In this document: positions 53,215 to 61,273 of the stretch, piece after piece
Numbering within the stretch: position 1 is the first letter of the stretch
How the letters are laid out: every line of letters begins with the position of its first letter
DNA from: Massilia sp. YIM B02769
GTDB taxonomy: Bacteria > Pseudomonadota > Gammaproteobacteria > Burkholderiales > Burkholderiaceae_D
Direction: 5' to 3'
Length of the DNA: 64,000 nt
Assembly (NCBI RefSeq): GCF_030411995.1
Contig: NZ_JASNRC010000017.1
Coordinates: 1-64,000 of the forward strand
Position numbers and translations under genes: made by a program
Notes under the pieces: generated by a model
Database searches by the model: none
What the model was told of the DNA's origin: nothing
The model's input: only the letters and a program-made list of their open reading frames with translations

Positions 53215-53628
53215 CTAAAGTGGGTAGTGGTAGGTGGTCTTGGCCTTGTGGAAGCCCAGGTGTCGGGCGCCGGCCTCCCATTCGTCGCGCGCCGATGCGA
53301 ACGAAATCAGGGTTGCGCCGACGTTGCGGGCCACGGCCTGGACGTGCGGGAAGAAGCGGCGCATGAGGGGCCGCTTGCTGGCCGAGTACGCGCACCAGAC
53401 CTCGACCGCCTTGCTGTGGAAGGTCGGAACCAACCGCAGCACCAGGAAGCCGACGTACTCGCCGCCAGCGCCGGTGCCGATGTACAGCGTGGAGTGCCCC
53501 TGGCGCAGCGACATATAGACGTCCTCGGGCAGCCAGTCGTCCGTGGTCGCCTTCTTCACTTCGAGCAGGCCGGCGCGCACGCGCTCCCACTCGGCGGCCA
53601 GGTGCTGCGGTTCGATTGCGCGGAGCAT
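53215..53628 (-). CDS. Phage GNAT-like protein within the structural genes
   Basis: The 137-residue product looks like a small GNAT fold: a central TLYIGTGAGGEYVGFLVLRL strand pair and a final ARDEWEAGARHLGFHKAKTT segment, as in acyltransferase C-termini. Similar proteins occur beside head-tail genes of podophages, where their role is unclear (virion protein modification or scaffold). No acetyl-CoA loop of the R-x-x-G-x-G/A type is clear, so enzymatic activity is uncertain. Confidence 0.5.
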   Translation of the reverse strand: MLRAIEPQHLAAEWERVRAGLLEVKKATTDDWLPEDVYMSLRQGHSTLYIGTGAGGEYVGFLVLRLVPTFHSKAVEVWCAYSASKRPLMRRFFPHVQAVARNVGATLISFASARDEWEAGARHLGFHKAKTTYHYPL

Positions 53629-53629
53629 G

Positions 53630-53929
53630 TCAGTTCCCTGTCAAAAAGCGTTTCTGGACGAAGCCGGTTGCCAGGTAGGTCCAGCCTTCCACGACATACT
53701 TGGAGCCAGCCGAGCCCAGCTCGACCGGGTTCGAGTTCTTCACGAAGTCGCCCGGGGTGAAGTTGCCGGTGGCCGGCGGTGCCGTTGCGGCATTCGTGCA
53801 CGCGCTGGCCTTGTTCTCGGAAACCGCATTCAGCTGGTTCACGATGTCGCGCACCAGCTCGTACAGCCGCTTCTTTAGCCCGCGCACGTCGTCAGCCATC
53901 GGCAGCCGTGCATCGTTGGAAATCCTCAT
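53630..53929 (-). CDS. Small phage structural protein
   Basis: The 99-residue product has a helical N-terminus (ADDVRGLKKRLYELVRDIVN) and a beta-rich C-terminus (YVVEGWTYLATGFVQKRFLT). Its ATG overlaps the stop of the next upstream gene (ATGA). It probably belongs to the tail or connector; no family was recognised. Confidence 0.5.
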   Translation of the reverse strand: MRISNDARLPMADDVRGLKKRLYELVRDIVNQLNAVSENKASACTNAATAPPATGNFTPGDFVKNSNPVELGSAGSKYVVEGWTYLATGFVQKRFLTGN

Positions 53930-55383
53930 TCGTATCCGTCCGGGGTGAGGGCCGGCGTGAAGCCGACCAGTTCGAAATCGCCCTGCAGCTCGATGCGCAG
54001 GCGGTGGTAGCGGCCCGAGCCCAGCGGGTCGTAGTGGGCGCCGGAAAGCGCGCTGTCGCCACGGTTCTCCAGGTCGCCGCCGTCGACGTCGCGCGTGTAG
54101 TGCGTCAGGTTCGACGCGCCCGGCCGCTTCGTGAAGCGCGGCGTCACGCGGGTGAGCGTCGAGAACTGCTCGTCGTCGCCGAAATCGCCGGTCGTCAGCG
54201 AGGCGGCGCCGCACGGCCCGGTCAGGGTCCGAATCTTGTGGTCCAGGCCCACTACGCCCATCGCCGAGCTACTGGTGTCCAGCGACGGCGAGTCGAAGGG
54301 AACGTCCGGCAGCGTGTCGAACGTGAGCGACGCGTCAGCCGGCCAGCTGTCGTAGTTCGTCTCGGCGCCCTGGTACTGCAGCACCGTCTCGATAGGCAGC
54401 GTGACCTTGCCCCATCGGTCCATGGTCAGGTTGTAGACCAGCGCGTTCGTCAGCGCGCCGCCGGACCCTGGCGTTGGATAGAACCACCAGCACAGGTTCT
54501 TCGCCTGGTCGAAGTGGCTCCGGATGCGGTAGCGGTAGGTCGCGTCGCAGTGGGCGAAGAACCACTCCTTCGGCGCGCTCTTGATCGGTACCGGCCGCGC
54601 GCCGTCGAACAGCCAGAAGTTGTCGCGGCCGATGAACAGGTGCGCGGTACCGACGTCGATCACGGCTTCCGCGCTCACGGCGCCCACGTTCGATGACAGC
54701 AAATCCCATTGCCAGATGATCGGCTTGCCGACGAAGCGCCCCAGGTACAGCGAGTTTTCCTTGTAGGCCACCACGTCGTTACCCAGGCGCTTGGCGGCGC
54801 GGATATCGCCCGGCGTGTTCAGCAGGTAGCCGAATGCGGCCTGGTTGCTGTCGCTGGGCGTCCACGTCAGGTGGTCGTACAGGCCCGAGCATGCCCAGGC
54901 ATCCGGCCGGTCGCCGCCCACGTAGGTGGCGTTCAGGCCGAAGCCCAGGACGAAGCCCGAGGCGGTGACGATGATGCGCGCGCGCGGCGACTGCGGGATA
55001 TCGGCGAATGCCGTGCCGCTGCCGGTGGACACCTGGATTTGCTCAGTTTCGTTGCAAGCCAGCGAGGCGTTGCCGAACTGCTCGAACCGCCAGCGATTTT
55101 CCTGGCTTCCGGTGTAGCCGCCGCTGCGCGACTGGTTCACGAAGGCGGCGCCGGACAGCTCGTACAGCGCCGTGCGGGTACCGGCGAACACGCGGCTCAG
55201 CTTGTCCAGGCGGGTCAGCACAGCGCCGCCACGGCATTCCGCAGGCAGGGCGGGCACACCCGCATCCATCGGCGTCGGCGCGCCGGCCATGCCGCGCAGG
55301 GTGGGCAGCAGGTTCGTGCAGTCGGTCAGCGCGCCGGCCGTGGTGCTGTCCGCGTCCGGCATGAAGCCAGCGAGCGGGATCAT
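53926..55383 (-). CDS. Tail nozzle/tube-like protein
   Basis: The 485-residue protein is almost entirely beta (LSRVFAGTRTALYELSGAAF; YGYLLNTPGD-type strands; DNFWLFDGARPVPIKSAPKE), consistent with the propeller-like nozzle of podovirus tails. It follows the adaptor gene (ATGA overlap with its stop), the same order as adaptor-nozzle genes in SU10- and P22-type tails. Assignment by position and secondary-structure impression. Confidence 0.6.
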   Translation of the reverse strand: MIPLAGFMPDADSTTAGALTDCTNLLPTLRGMAGAPTPMDAGVPALPAECRGGAVLTRLDKLSRVFAGTRTALYELSGAAFVNQSRSGGYTGSQENRWRFEQFGNASLACNETEQIQVSTGSGTAFADIPQSPRARIIVTASGFVLGFGLNATYVGGDRPDAWACSGLYDHLTWTPSDSNQAAFGYLLNTPGDIRAAKRLGNDVVAYKENSLYLGRFVGKPIIWQWDLLSSNVGAVSAEAVIDVGTAHLFIGRDNFWLFDGARPVPIKSAPKEWFFAHCDATYRYRIRSHFDQAKNLCWWFYPTPGSGGALTNALVYNLTMDRWGKVTLPIETVLQYQGAETNYDSWPADASLTFDTLPDVPFDSPSLDTSSSAMGVVGLDHKIRTLTGPCGAASLTTGDFGDDEQFSTLTRVTPRFTKRPGASNLTHYTRDVDGGDLENRGDSALSGAHYDPLGSGRYHRLRIELQGDFELVGFTPALTPDGYE

Positions 55384-55982
55384 CGCGCGCTCCCGATGGT
55401 CAGCGTCGAGCCGCTGTGGCGCTCGGCCTGGTCGGCGGCGATCAGGGCGTTGGCGGCAGCCGCGTACATGCGCGCGGCGGTCGGGATGCGCGCATCGTCC
55501 TTCAGGTGCGCGTAGGCCTCGATCAGCGCCGAGTAGAGGTAGACGCTGGGCGCGGTCTCGAGCAGCCAATTCGTGTCCGAATCGGCCACCAGGGCAGGGA
55601 AGCGACGGTAGTAGGACAGCGCGAACGCCGCCGGCGCGCCGCCCTCGATGGCAATGCCGCCGTCCTGGTGCGTGAAGTAGCGCGGGCAACTGGTCGGCGC
55701 CAGGCTGGCGAACCGTTCCGGCGTCACGTAGGTGAGCGCGTCCGGAGCGCCCGGCACGGTCAGGCGATCGACAGCCAGGAAGCGGTCGGGCAGGGCGGCC
55801 AGCGACGCGGTCTCGCGCGCTAACATCGAGCGAACGCGCAGCGGGTCGACCTGCACTTCGATGTCCTTGAAGCCGTTGTACAGCCGCGCCTCGCCGAGTT
55901 CGACGAAATCGGGGATCACGGCGGTCAGGTTGGTGCGGCCAAGCCGATTGGCGATGGCCTGTTTCAGTTGGCCGTAGTTCAT
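55380..55982 (-). CDS. Phage head-tail adaptor protein
   Basis: The 200-residue product matches phage adaptor proteins of the SU10 type: MNYGQLKQAIANRLGRTNLT at the start, LPDRFLAVDRLTVPG in the middle, and the helical end LLETAPSVYLYSALIEAYAH with ARMYAAAANALIAADQAE. It binds under the portal and seats the tail. Start ATG overlaps the neighbouring gene's stop by one base. Confidence 0.72.
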   Translation of the reverse strand: MNYGQLKQAIANRLGRTNLTAVIPDFVELGEARLYNGFKDIEVQVDPLRVRSMLARETASLAALPDRFLAVDRLTVPGAPDALTYVTPERFASLAPTSCPRYFTHQDGGIAIEGGAPAAFALSYYRRFPALVADSDTNWLLETAPSVYLYSALIEAYAHLKDDARIPTAARMYAAAANALIAADQAERHSGSTLTIGSAR

Positions 55983-56293
55983 CAGTTCCGTCCTTGGTGG
56001 ATGCGGCAGACCGTGTTCTCAGCCAGGAATTCGTCCAGCTTGGCATTGTCGGCCGCGATGATTTCCCAGCCGACGCCGTACTTGCGCAGACCCCAGGCAT
56101 TCAGCAGGTCCAGCGGGATCGACGCCATGTAGTGGTCGCCGCCGGCGGTCTTGGTCATGCCAGCGCGGCGCAGCGCCTCGTTTCGCGCCAGCGCGGCGGA
56201 GACGTCGGTGGATTGAACGATCACGCCCGAGCCGTCGCCGTGCTCGTGCATCGTCAGGCGGCTGGTGGGGGTGGCTTCGATAATCGAGTGCAT
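55982..56293 (-). CDS. Small conserved phage protein
   Basis: The 103-residue product (MHSIIEATPTSRLTMHEHGD; later YMASIPLDLLNAWGLRKYGV) resembles short phage proteins found between capsid and adaptor genes. The function is unknown; a head-completion role is possible. It is separated from the capsid gene by a terminator. Confidence 0.55.
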   Translation of the reverse strand: MHSIIEATPTSRLTMHEHGDGSGVIVQSTDVSAALARNEALRRAGMTKTAGGDHYMASIPLDLLNAWGLRKYGVGWEIIAADNAKLDEFLAENTVCRIHQGRN

Positions 56294-56303
56294 GAGGTAT
56301 CCG

Positions 56304-56338
56304 GAAAAGAAAAAGGGCCAGCGGTGAGGCTGGCCCTT
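56304..56338 (-). terminator. Terminator after the major capsid gene
   Basis: On the minus strand AAGGGCCAGC and GCTGGCCCTT form a 10-bp stem with a 6-nt loop followed by T-rich sequence. It would boost capsid mRNA levels relative to downstream tail genes. Confidence 0.75.
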
Positions 56339-56357
56339 GAGGGTGCTACGAAAGCGA

Positions 56358-57299
56358 TCAGTTCAGATCGAGGATGGCGCCGTGCGCTTTCGGGTTGTAG
56401 TCGCGCAGGGTAAATTCGCAGTTCACCATCACGTCCTTGGTGTCGCCAGTGACGCCCAGCGGGGTGTCCTTCATCGGACGCAGCACGGCCAGTTCCAGGA
56501 ACTCGGGGTTGATGATCGCGATCTCACGCTGACGCATGTGGCGGGCGTTGACCGCTTTGACGCGGCCGAACGGACCCACGTAGACGTCGAGCGTCGCGGT
56601 CAGCGTCTTGTCCTCGGCCTTGTCGAAGCGGGTCTGGCCACCCAGCATTGCATCGAATTTCGTGCGCTGGCTCGACGGCAGCAGGATGTAGCTTTCTTCC
56701 ATATCTGCGCCATTGTCGAACATCTTCTGGAGCACGTCCTTGAGCAGGTCTTCGGTGAACGTGCGAAGCGTGCCGTCGACAGCTGCAGTGTTGGTCAGCG
56801 GGTTCGCGGCGACGCCGTTGACGCCCAGGGACACGTTGTGGCTCATGAAGCCAAACAGGCCGCGCGCTTGCGGAGCGACGCCAGCGGCCGCCGCGATGGC
56901 GGTGGTGTTCTGCAGGCAGGCGAACTCGATGTCCTTCTTCAGCTCGACCATGGTCTTGGCCAGTTGACGGCTGTATTCCGACTTGCCACCGGCTTTTTCG
57001 ACCGCTTCCTGGGTGCCGGTGACGCCGAAGGTGTCGTCGACGATCTGCGTGCGGTTGCCGTAGCGCAGCGGCGGGGTGCGCTGGGTGCGGGTGGCGTTGT
57101 TGCCCTGCTCGACTTTGTTCTGCTTGGCCGCGCGGTATTCGTCGGTGCTCCATTCATCGAAGGCGCCATCGGCTTTGCCCTTGCCGATCAGCTTGACGAA
57201 CGGAGTGTCTTTGACGGACACGTTCCAGATTTTGTCCATCAACTGCTCGCGGTTGATGGGGCTGTTGAAGGTTGCGTAGGTGTTGGCGGTCTGAGCCAT
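56358..57299 (-). CDS. Major capsid protein, SU10/DUF5309-like
   Basis: The 313-residue HK97-fold capsid protein starts TYATFNSPINREQLMDKIWN. Its body contains RTPPLRYGNRTQIVDDTFGV, DIEFACLQNTTAIAAAAGVA and YILLPSSQRTKFDAMLGGQT, ending VNCEFTLRDYNPKAHGAILD. It follows the scaffold gene and is bounded by a strong terminator. Similarity is to the DUF5309 group of podovirus capsids. Confidence 0.82.
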   Translation of the reverse strand: MAQTANTYATFNSPINREQLMDKIWNVSVKDTPFVKLIGKGKADGAFDEWSTDEYRAAKQNKVEQGNNATRTQRTPPLRYGNRTQIVDDTFGVTGTQEAVEKAGGKSEYSRQLAKTMVELKKDIEFACLQNTTAIAAAAGVAPQARGLFGFMSHNVSLGVNGVAANPLTNTAAVDGTLRTFTEDLLKDVLQKMFDNGADMEESYILLPSSQRTKFDAMLGGQTRFDKAEDKTLTATLDVYVGPFGRVKAVNARHMRQREIAIINPEFLELAVLRPMKDTPLGVTGDTKDVMVNCEFTLRDYNPKAHGAILDLN

Positions 57300-57311
57300 G
57301 GTGTTTTCCTT

Positions 57312-58301
57312 TTAACGAGGGGCCATCGAGAGCAGGGCAGCCAGGTCTTTGACGCTGCCGGTCTGATCCAGACGACGGGTTTGTTTTTCGATGTGCAGCT
57401 GAGCTGCGGGTTTGGCGGCCGGCGCGGCCTTGGCTGCCTTGGTAGGCAAGGCCGAGACCTTCTTGATGGCCTGCTGCTTGGTGTTTTGCTGCTTGTCGAA
57501 CTGCGACGCCTTCCAGAGCACTTCCAGCATGCGTTTGTCGGTCACGCCTGCCAGCTCGGCGTCGGTGAAGCCCGCCTTCTGGCCGATGGCCTTCATCTCG
57601 GTGATGTGCTCTTTGCCGAAGCCAGGTACCAGGGCCGCCATGTGCGCCTGGGCTTCCTGTGCCTGCTGCGCGCGGGCCTGCGCCTGGGCCTGCTGCTGCT
57701 GGGCGGTCAGCGATTGCTGCTTCTGCACGATGCCGTGCTCGACGTCGCCGCGGCGAATGCGCAGCTCCTGGAAGTCGGCCATGTGCGCGGCGTAGGACAC
57801 AGGGTCTTCCGCGCGCAGCTGTTCCCAGTCGATCTGCCCGTACTGCTTCAGGCTGGCGTCGATGCTTTGCAGCTGCCCGATCTCCTGGGCGTACTGCTGC
57901 ACCTCGGCCACCTGGGCGGCGACGTGGGCGTCCCACTGCTGACGGTCCTGGGCCAGGCGCTGGGCCTTCTGCGTGTAGTCCTGCTGACGCAGGTAGCCGT
58001 TTTTCGCCTCGTCCTTCGACACCTGGACTTTTTCGCCATTGATTTCCAGTTCCAGGAACGCTTCGGGCGGGTTCGTTTCCGATTGTCCGTCCTGACCTTC
58101 TTCGCTGGCCTCGCCGCTGTCGTCGTCGCCGTCCTGCGCGTCTTCGCCAGCTTCATTGCCGTCTTGTTGGTCGGTTCCTTCGCTGTTTTCCTGCTCGGTT
58201 TCGGCGCTTTGCGAGTCCGATTGCTCGGTTTGCTCGTTGTCGCCGGGGCCGGCCAGCATTTCCGCGAAACTGTCGGTGCTGAGGGTTTGGTCTTCGTCCA
58301 T
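57312..58301 (-). CDS. Phage scaffolding/capsid assembly protein
   Basis: The 329-residue product has an acidic, Gln/Glu/Asp-rich first 80 residues. A folded stretch follows (FLELEINGEKVQVSKDEAKN, GYLRQQDYTQKAQRLAQ), then a Gln/Ala-rich coiled coil and a basic C-terminus (KKVSALPTKAAKAAPAAKPA). This acidic-coil-basic profile and its place before the capsid gene are typical of scaffolds. It directs procapsid assembly and leaves before packaging. Confidence 0.75.
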   Translation of the reverse strand: MDEDQTLSTDSFAEMLAGPGDNEQTEQSDSQSAETEQENSEGTDQQDGNEAGEDAQDGDDDSGEASEEGQDGQSETNPPEAFLELEINGEKVQVSKDEAKNGYLRQQDYTQKAQRLAQDRQQWDAHVAAQVAEVQQYAQEIGQLQSIDASLKQYGQIDWEQLRAEDPVSYAAHMADFQELRIRRGDVEHGIVQKQQSLTAQQQQAQAQARAQQAQEAQAHMAALVPGFGKEHITEMKAIGQKAGFTDAELAGVTDKRMLEVLWKASQFDKQQNTKQQAIKKVSALPTKAAKAAPAAKPAAQLHIEKQTRRLDQTGSVKDLAALLSMAPR

Positions 58302-58339
58302 GTGGTATGTGCTCCGTGAGGTGTGAGTTCAGAAATGAA

Positions 58340-58363
58340 AAGGCCACCTCAACGGGTGGCCTT
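58340..58363 (-). terminator. Terminator upstream of the scaffold gene
   Basis: On the minus strand AGGCCACC and GGTGGCCT pair around a 6-nt loop and are followed by T-rich sequence. Confidence 0.6.
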
Positions 58364-58418
58364 CTGATTGTTCCTAACTCGACGGGCAGCGTTCAGGGGC
58401 ACGCTGCCAGCCCGGGGA

Positions 58419-58739
58419 TTAGATGGTGGTGCCGTCCGACAGCAGGGCGGCGGGGGTGTCGCCGTGCACCAGGCGGATGCCGGCGTACTTGCCGACGTGG
58501 ATGGCGCCGTCTTTGGCGTCGGGGTGCGTGATCTGGCAGACCGGCAGCGGCTGCGCGGCTTCTTCGATGCGCGCGGCGTAGGTGGCCAGCGGCTCGACCT
58601 CGGCGGGCGGCTGCACCGGCTCGGGCGGCACCGCCGGCGGATCAGCAGCAGGCACGACCGGCTCGGGTGCCGGTGCCTGTTCCTGCTCGGGTTGCACGAC
58701 CGGCTCGGGTGCCGGTGCGCCTGGTGCTTTCTTAGCCAT
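58419..58739 (-). CDS. Proline-rich small phage protein
   Basis: The 106-residue product has a Pro/Ala/Glu-rich first half (PAPEPVVQPEQEQAPAPEP) and a short folded end (GAIHVGKYAGIRLVHGDTPA). It may be a head protein or capsid-associated linker. No family was recognised. Its start lies within the end of the next upstream gene. Confidence 0.5.
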   Translation of the reverse strand: MAKKAPGAPAPEPVVQPEQEQAPAPEPVVPAADPPAVPPEPVQPPAEVEPLATYAARIEEAAQPLPVCQITHPDAKDGAIHVGKYAGIRLVHGDTPAALLSDGTTI

Positions 58740-59028
58740 TGATCCTCCGTGTGACGGCTTCCGCCTTGATTTGCATGTTGGTGTCCTGCAGCAGTTCGCT
58801 GCGGGCGATGGTTGCGCCGCCGACCTGGGCGACGAAGAAGGCCTCGAATTGCTTCGTGGCCCACAGCAGGTGCTTCAGCTTCTCGGCCTGGGCCGTGTTC
58901 TCGACCGGCAGCGCGGCCCAGCTCTCCATGACGGCCTGCTTCATTTCGACCAGCGCTTCCTTAAGCAGCGGATCGTCCAGCAGGCGCTTGGCGTGCTCGC
59001 CGCGTGCGATGTGTTCTTCAGGGGTCAT
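58732..59028 (-). CDS. Small helical phage protein
   Basis: The 98-residue product is helical (MTPEEHIARGEHAKRLLDDP, LKEALVEMKQAVMESWAALP, KLKHLLWATKQFEAFFVAQV). The pattern recalls small accessory head proteins. The start ATG 59028 lies 2 bp after the neighbouring stop. The function is unknown. Confidence 0.5.
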   Translation of the reverse strand: MTPEEHIARGEHAKRLLDDPLLKEALVEMKQAVMESWAALPVENTAQAEKLKHLLWATKQFEAFFVAQVGGATIARSELLQDTNMQIKAEAVTRRING

Positions 59029-59030
59029 GG

Positions 59031-59330
59031 TCAGCCTATGGCGATGATGGAATCGATTGCCGCGTTCACCTGGAACTGAATGTCGGCGTCGGGCGCGCCT
59101 GCACCGGCCGCCGCGATCTGCGGATTGCGCAGCACCTGCATGGCCAGCACGTGCGGCTTGATCGTTACCGCGTCCTGCAGCACGCGCTTCGCCCACTCGA
59201 CGCGGGTAGCGTGGTCGGGGGTGTCCTCGGCCTCGGCCGCGATGTCCTGTGCCGCCAGCCACATCGCCACCTTGCAGCGGCTCTGGAACGCGGCGTCGTA
59301 GGCGGCGCCGTAAATTGCAAGTAAGTCCAT
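59031..59330 (-). CDS. Small phage structural-region protein
   Basis: The 99-residue product (MDLLAIYGAAYDAAFQSRCK; later VAMWLAAQDIAAEAEDTPDH) resembles short phage proteins located between decoration and scaffold genes. It is helical, with no catalytic motif. The function is unknown. Confidence 0.5.
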   Translation of the reverse strand: MDLLAIYGAAYDAAFQSRCKVAMWLAAQDIAAEAEDTPDHATRVEWAKRVLQDAVTIKPHVLAMQVLRNPQIAAAGAGAPDADIQFQVNAAIDSIIAIG

Positions 59331-59331
59331 G

Positions 59332-60600
59332 TCATCCCAGCAGTAAAAGTTCAACTTCGAAATCGTCTTCCAGCTCGTCCAGCAGCGCCTGGTGTGCCTG
59401 CTCGGCCAACCATGCGGCCACGCGGGCGTGCACGTCATCGACGACAGCAGGCGGCAGCACCACAGGGCGCGGGCCGTACACTGGCGCCCAGGTCGCCGGC
59501 GGCAGGGTGCGCGCCACCATCTGCGCGATCACCGGCGCGGCCTGCTCGGCGGCCGGAACGTCCGGCAGCAGTTCCAGCACGGCGGTCTCGATGGCCTGGC
59601 GCCGCCGTTTCTTCTCGGCCCGGGTGGGCTTGTGCGCGCGGTCCAGTTCCTCGGCGAACGCGCGCACCTCGCGGATGCTGCCGCCACCACCGCCACCACC
59701 AGGTGCAGGGCCGATTTCCGGGTCCGGCTGCTTGCCGGTCTGCGTGATCGTGGGCGCCCAGCCTTGCACGACCAGGCCAGCAGGCGCCGGCGAGACCGTG
59801 AGGCGCTGCGTTTGCGAGATCGTCGGGGCGAAGCCCTGGATCACCAGCGCGGCCGGAGTCGGGCTGATCGCGCTGCTGCTGGTTTGCGTCACGGTTGGCG
59901 CGTAGCCTGTGACAGTCAGCGCGGCCGGCGCCGGCGACACGTCCTGATTCGCCGTCTGCGCGATGCTCGGCGCGTAGCCGGTCACCACCAGCGCGGCGGG
60001 GTCGGGCGTCACGGTCGTCGTGCTGCCGCTGGCCAGGAGGTCGTCGGCCACCAGGTTGTCGATCTGCAGGATGCCAGTGGCGGCGCTGCCAAGGCGCAGG
60101 CCCGGGTTGCCGGCTGCCGTGATCGTGGTGTTCGTGACCGAAATGACCGGCGCCGGGTCGTTGTTCAGGTACACCTTCAGCGCCGTGCCGATCATCTCCA
60201 ACTTGATGTTGAAGACGTCGCCCACGGCAGGGGAGAAAGCGTAGGTGCCCAGCGTCGTCGCCGAGCCGTTGAGCACGTAGCGCAGCAGCTGGATGCCGGT
60301 ACCCGACAGATAGCGCGCGTGGTACAGCGTCTGCTCGGTACCCGAGACGCGACCACATACACCAGCTGCGGCGCCGGCCGTGCCAGCTACGACGTAGATA
60401 TCGGCCGAGACCGAGTAATCGGCATTCGGCGGTACCGCATCGCTGCGCCGGTAGCCGACCGTGCCGCCTGCCTGCTGGACGCGCCCGTTCGACAGCGTGC
60501 CGGGTCCGCTCAGACCGCTGATCTTGACCCAGCCAGCGTTGTACGCCTCCAGGGTCTGGCCATTCGCCCCGGTAAATTGGTCGTTCAGGAACTGGCTCAA
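59332..60600 (-). CDS. Phage virion-associated protein with lectin-like domain and four tandem repeats
   Basis: The product has 422 residues. Residues 1-190 look like a laminin-G/concanavalin-type beta sandwich (FNIKLEMIGTALKVYLNNDP). Then four repeats of about 27 residues follow, each containing P-A-L/G-V/I-x-V/I-x-G-Y/F/W-A-P-x-I/V-x-Q-T (for example PAALVVTGYAPSIAQT). A Gly8 linker and a helical C-terminus (ELDRAHKPTRAEKKRRRQAI) end the protein. The layout suggests a capsid decoration or head fibre that binds carbohydrate; this is inference. Confidence 0.6.
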   Translation of the reverse strand: MSQFLNDQFTGANGQTLEAYNAGWVKISGLSGPGTLSNGRVQQAGGTVGYRRSDAVPPNADYSVSADIYVVAGTAGAAAGVCGRVSGTEQTLYHARYLSGTGIQLLRYVLNGSATTLGTYAFSPAVGDVFNIKLEMIGTALKVYLNNDPAPVISVTNTTITAAGNPGLRLGSAATGILQIDNLVADDLLASGSTTTVTPDPAALVVTGYAPSIAQTANQDVSPAPAALTVTGYAPTVTQTSSSAISPTPAALVIQGFAPTISQTQRLTVSPAPAGLVVQGWAPTITQTGKQPDPEIGPAPGGGGGGGSIREVRAFAEELDRAHKPTRAEKKRRRQAIETAVLELLPDVPAAEQAAPVIAQMVARTLPPATWAPVYGPRPVVLPPAVVDDVHARVAAWLAEQAHQALLDELEDDFEVELLLLG

Positions 60601-60806
60601 AGCAGCACCTCAATCAACGTATCCAGGGCGATCACAGTATGCTGCAACGCGGTCGCCTCGACCTCGACGACCACCTTGGCGGTGCCTGGGTTGAAGTTGC
60701 TGGGCACGACCCAGGACGAGCACGGGTATTTCGAAAGGCTCGGCCGGAATTCGTCACCGCTGGAGCCGGTGCCGATGACCGGACAGCGGTACGTCTTCTT
60801 GGCCAT
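60597..60806 (-). CDS. Small phage protein
   Basis: The 69-residue product (MAKKTYRCPVIGTGSSGDEF; VVVEVEATALQHTVIALDTL) is beta-rich and sits between two head proteins, with a stop overlapping the next start by 4 bp. It may be a head-completion or decoration component. No family was recognised. Confidence 0.5.
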   Translation of the reverse strand: MAKKTYRCPVIGTGSSGDEFRPSLSKYPCSSWVVPSNFNPGTAKVVVEVEATALQHTVIALDTLIEVLL

Positions 60807-60808
60807 GA

Positions 60809-61270
60809 TTACGCTGCCTTGCTGATGGTGCAGATGCCGTTGGCGTTCGGGGTGAAGGACAGCTTGTTGCCGACCGTGGTGGCAGGCACGTCCGCCGGGG
60901 TAGCGTCGCCCAGGAAGTAGCCCACGACAGGGTCGACCTTGCCATTGATCGTGCCGACAGCGCGCACCACGCCGTAGCGCCAGGCCGGGATCGAGCCGCC
61001 GGCGGCAGTCAGTTCGGCCGCGTCGCCGGTGAACTTCACCGTGCTGCCCGAGATCGTCAGCGCGTCGTTGCCCAGCGTGATGCCGCCTGAGCTGTAGCCG
61101 CCAGCCGCGGCGATCTCGCTGCTCACATCGGCGAACACTTCCAGCGTGGCCGGGTTCGGTGCCCAGGCGCTGGTGTGGTACGACAGCTTGAACGTGTTCG
61201 CCGAGTTCAGCAGGCCGAGCGCGATGTTCAGCACTGCCTTGTCGGGGATGATGAATGGGCCAGCGGCCAT
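60809..61270 (-). CDS. Phage decoration-like structural protein
   Basis: The 153-residue beta-rich product begins with IIPDKAVLNIALGLLNSANT and contains AAELTAAGGSIPAWRYGVVR, a pattern found in phage proteins beside portal genes that act as capsid cement or decoration. It lies directly after the portal gene. The assignment is by position and pattern only. Confidence 0.55.
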   Translation of the reverse strand: MAAGPFIIPDKAVLNIALGLLNSANTFKLSYHTSAWAPNPATLEVFADVSSEIAAAGGYSSGGITLGNDALTISGSTVKFTGDAAELTAAGGSIPAWRYGVVRAVGTINGKVDPVVGYFLGDATPADVPATTVGNKLSFTPNANGICTISKAA

Positions 61271-61273
61271 GGT

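Noticed and set aside
56337..58319. 660-codon plus-strand frame over the capsid and scaffold genes
   Set aside because: It is antisense to genes with clear phage functions and ordered terminators.
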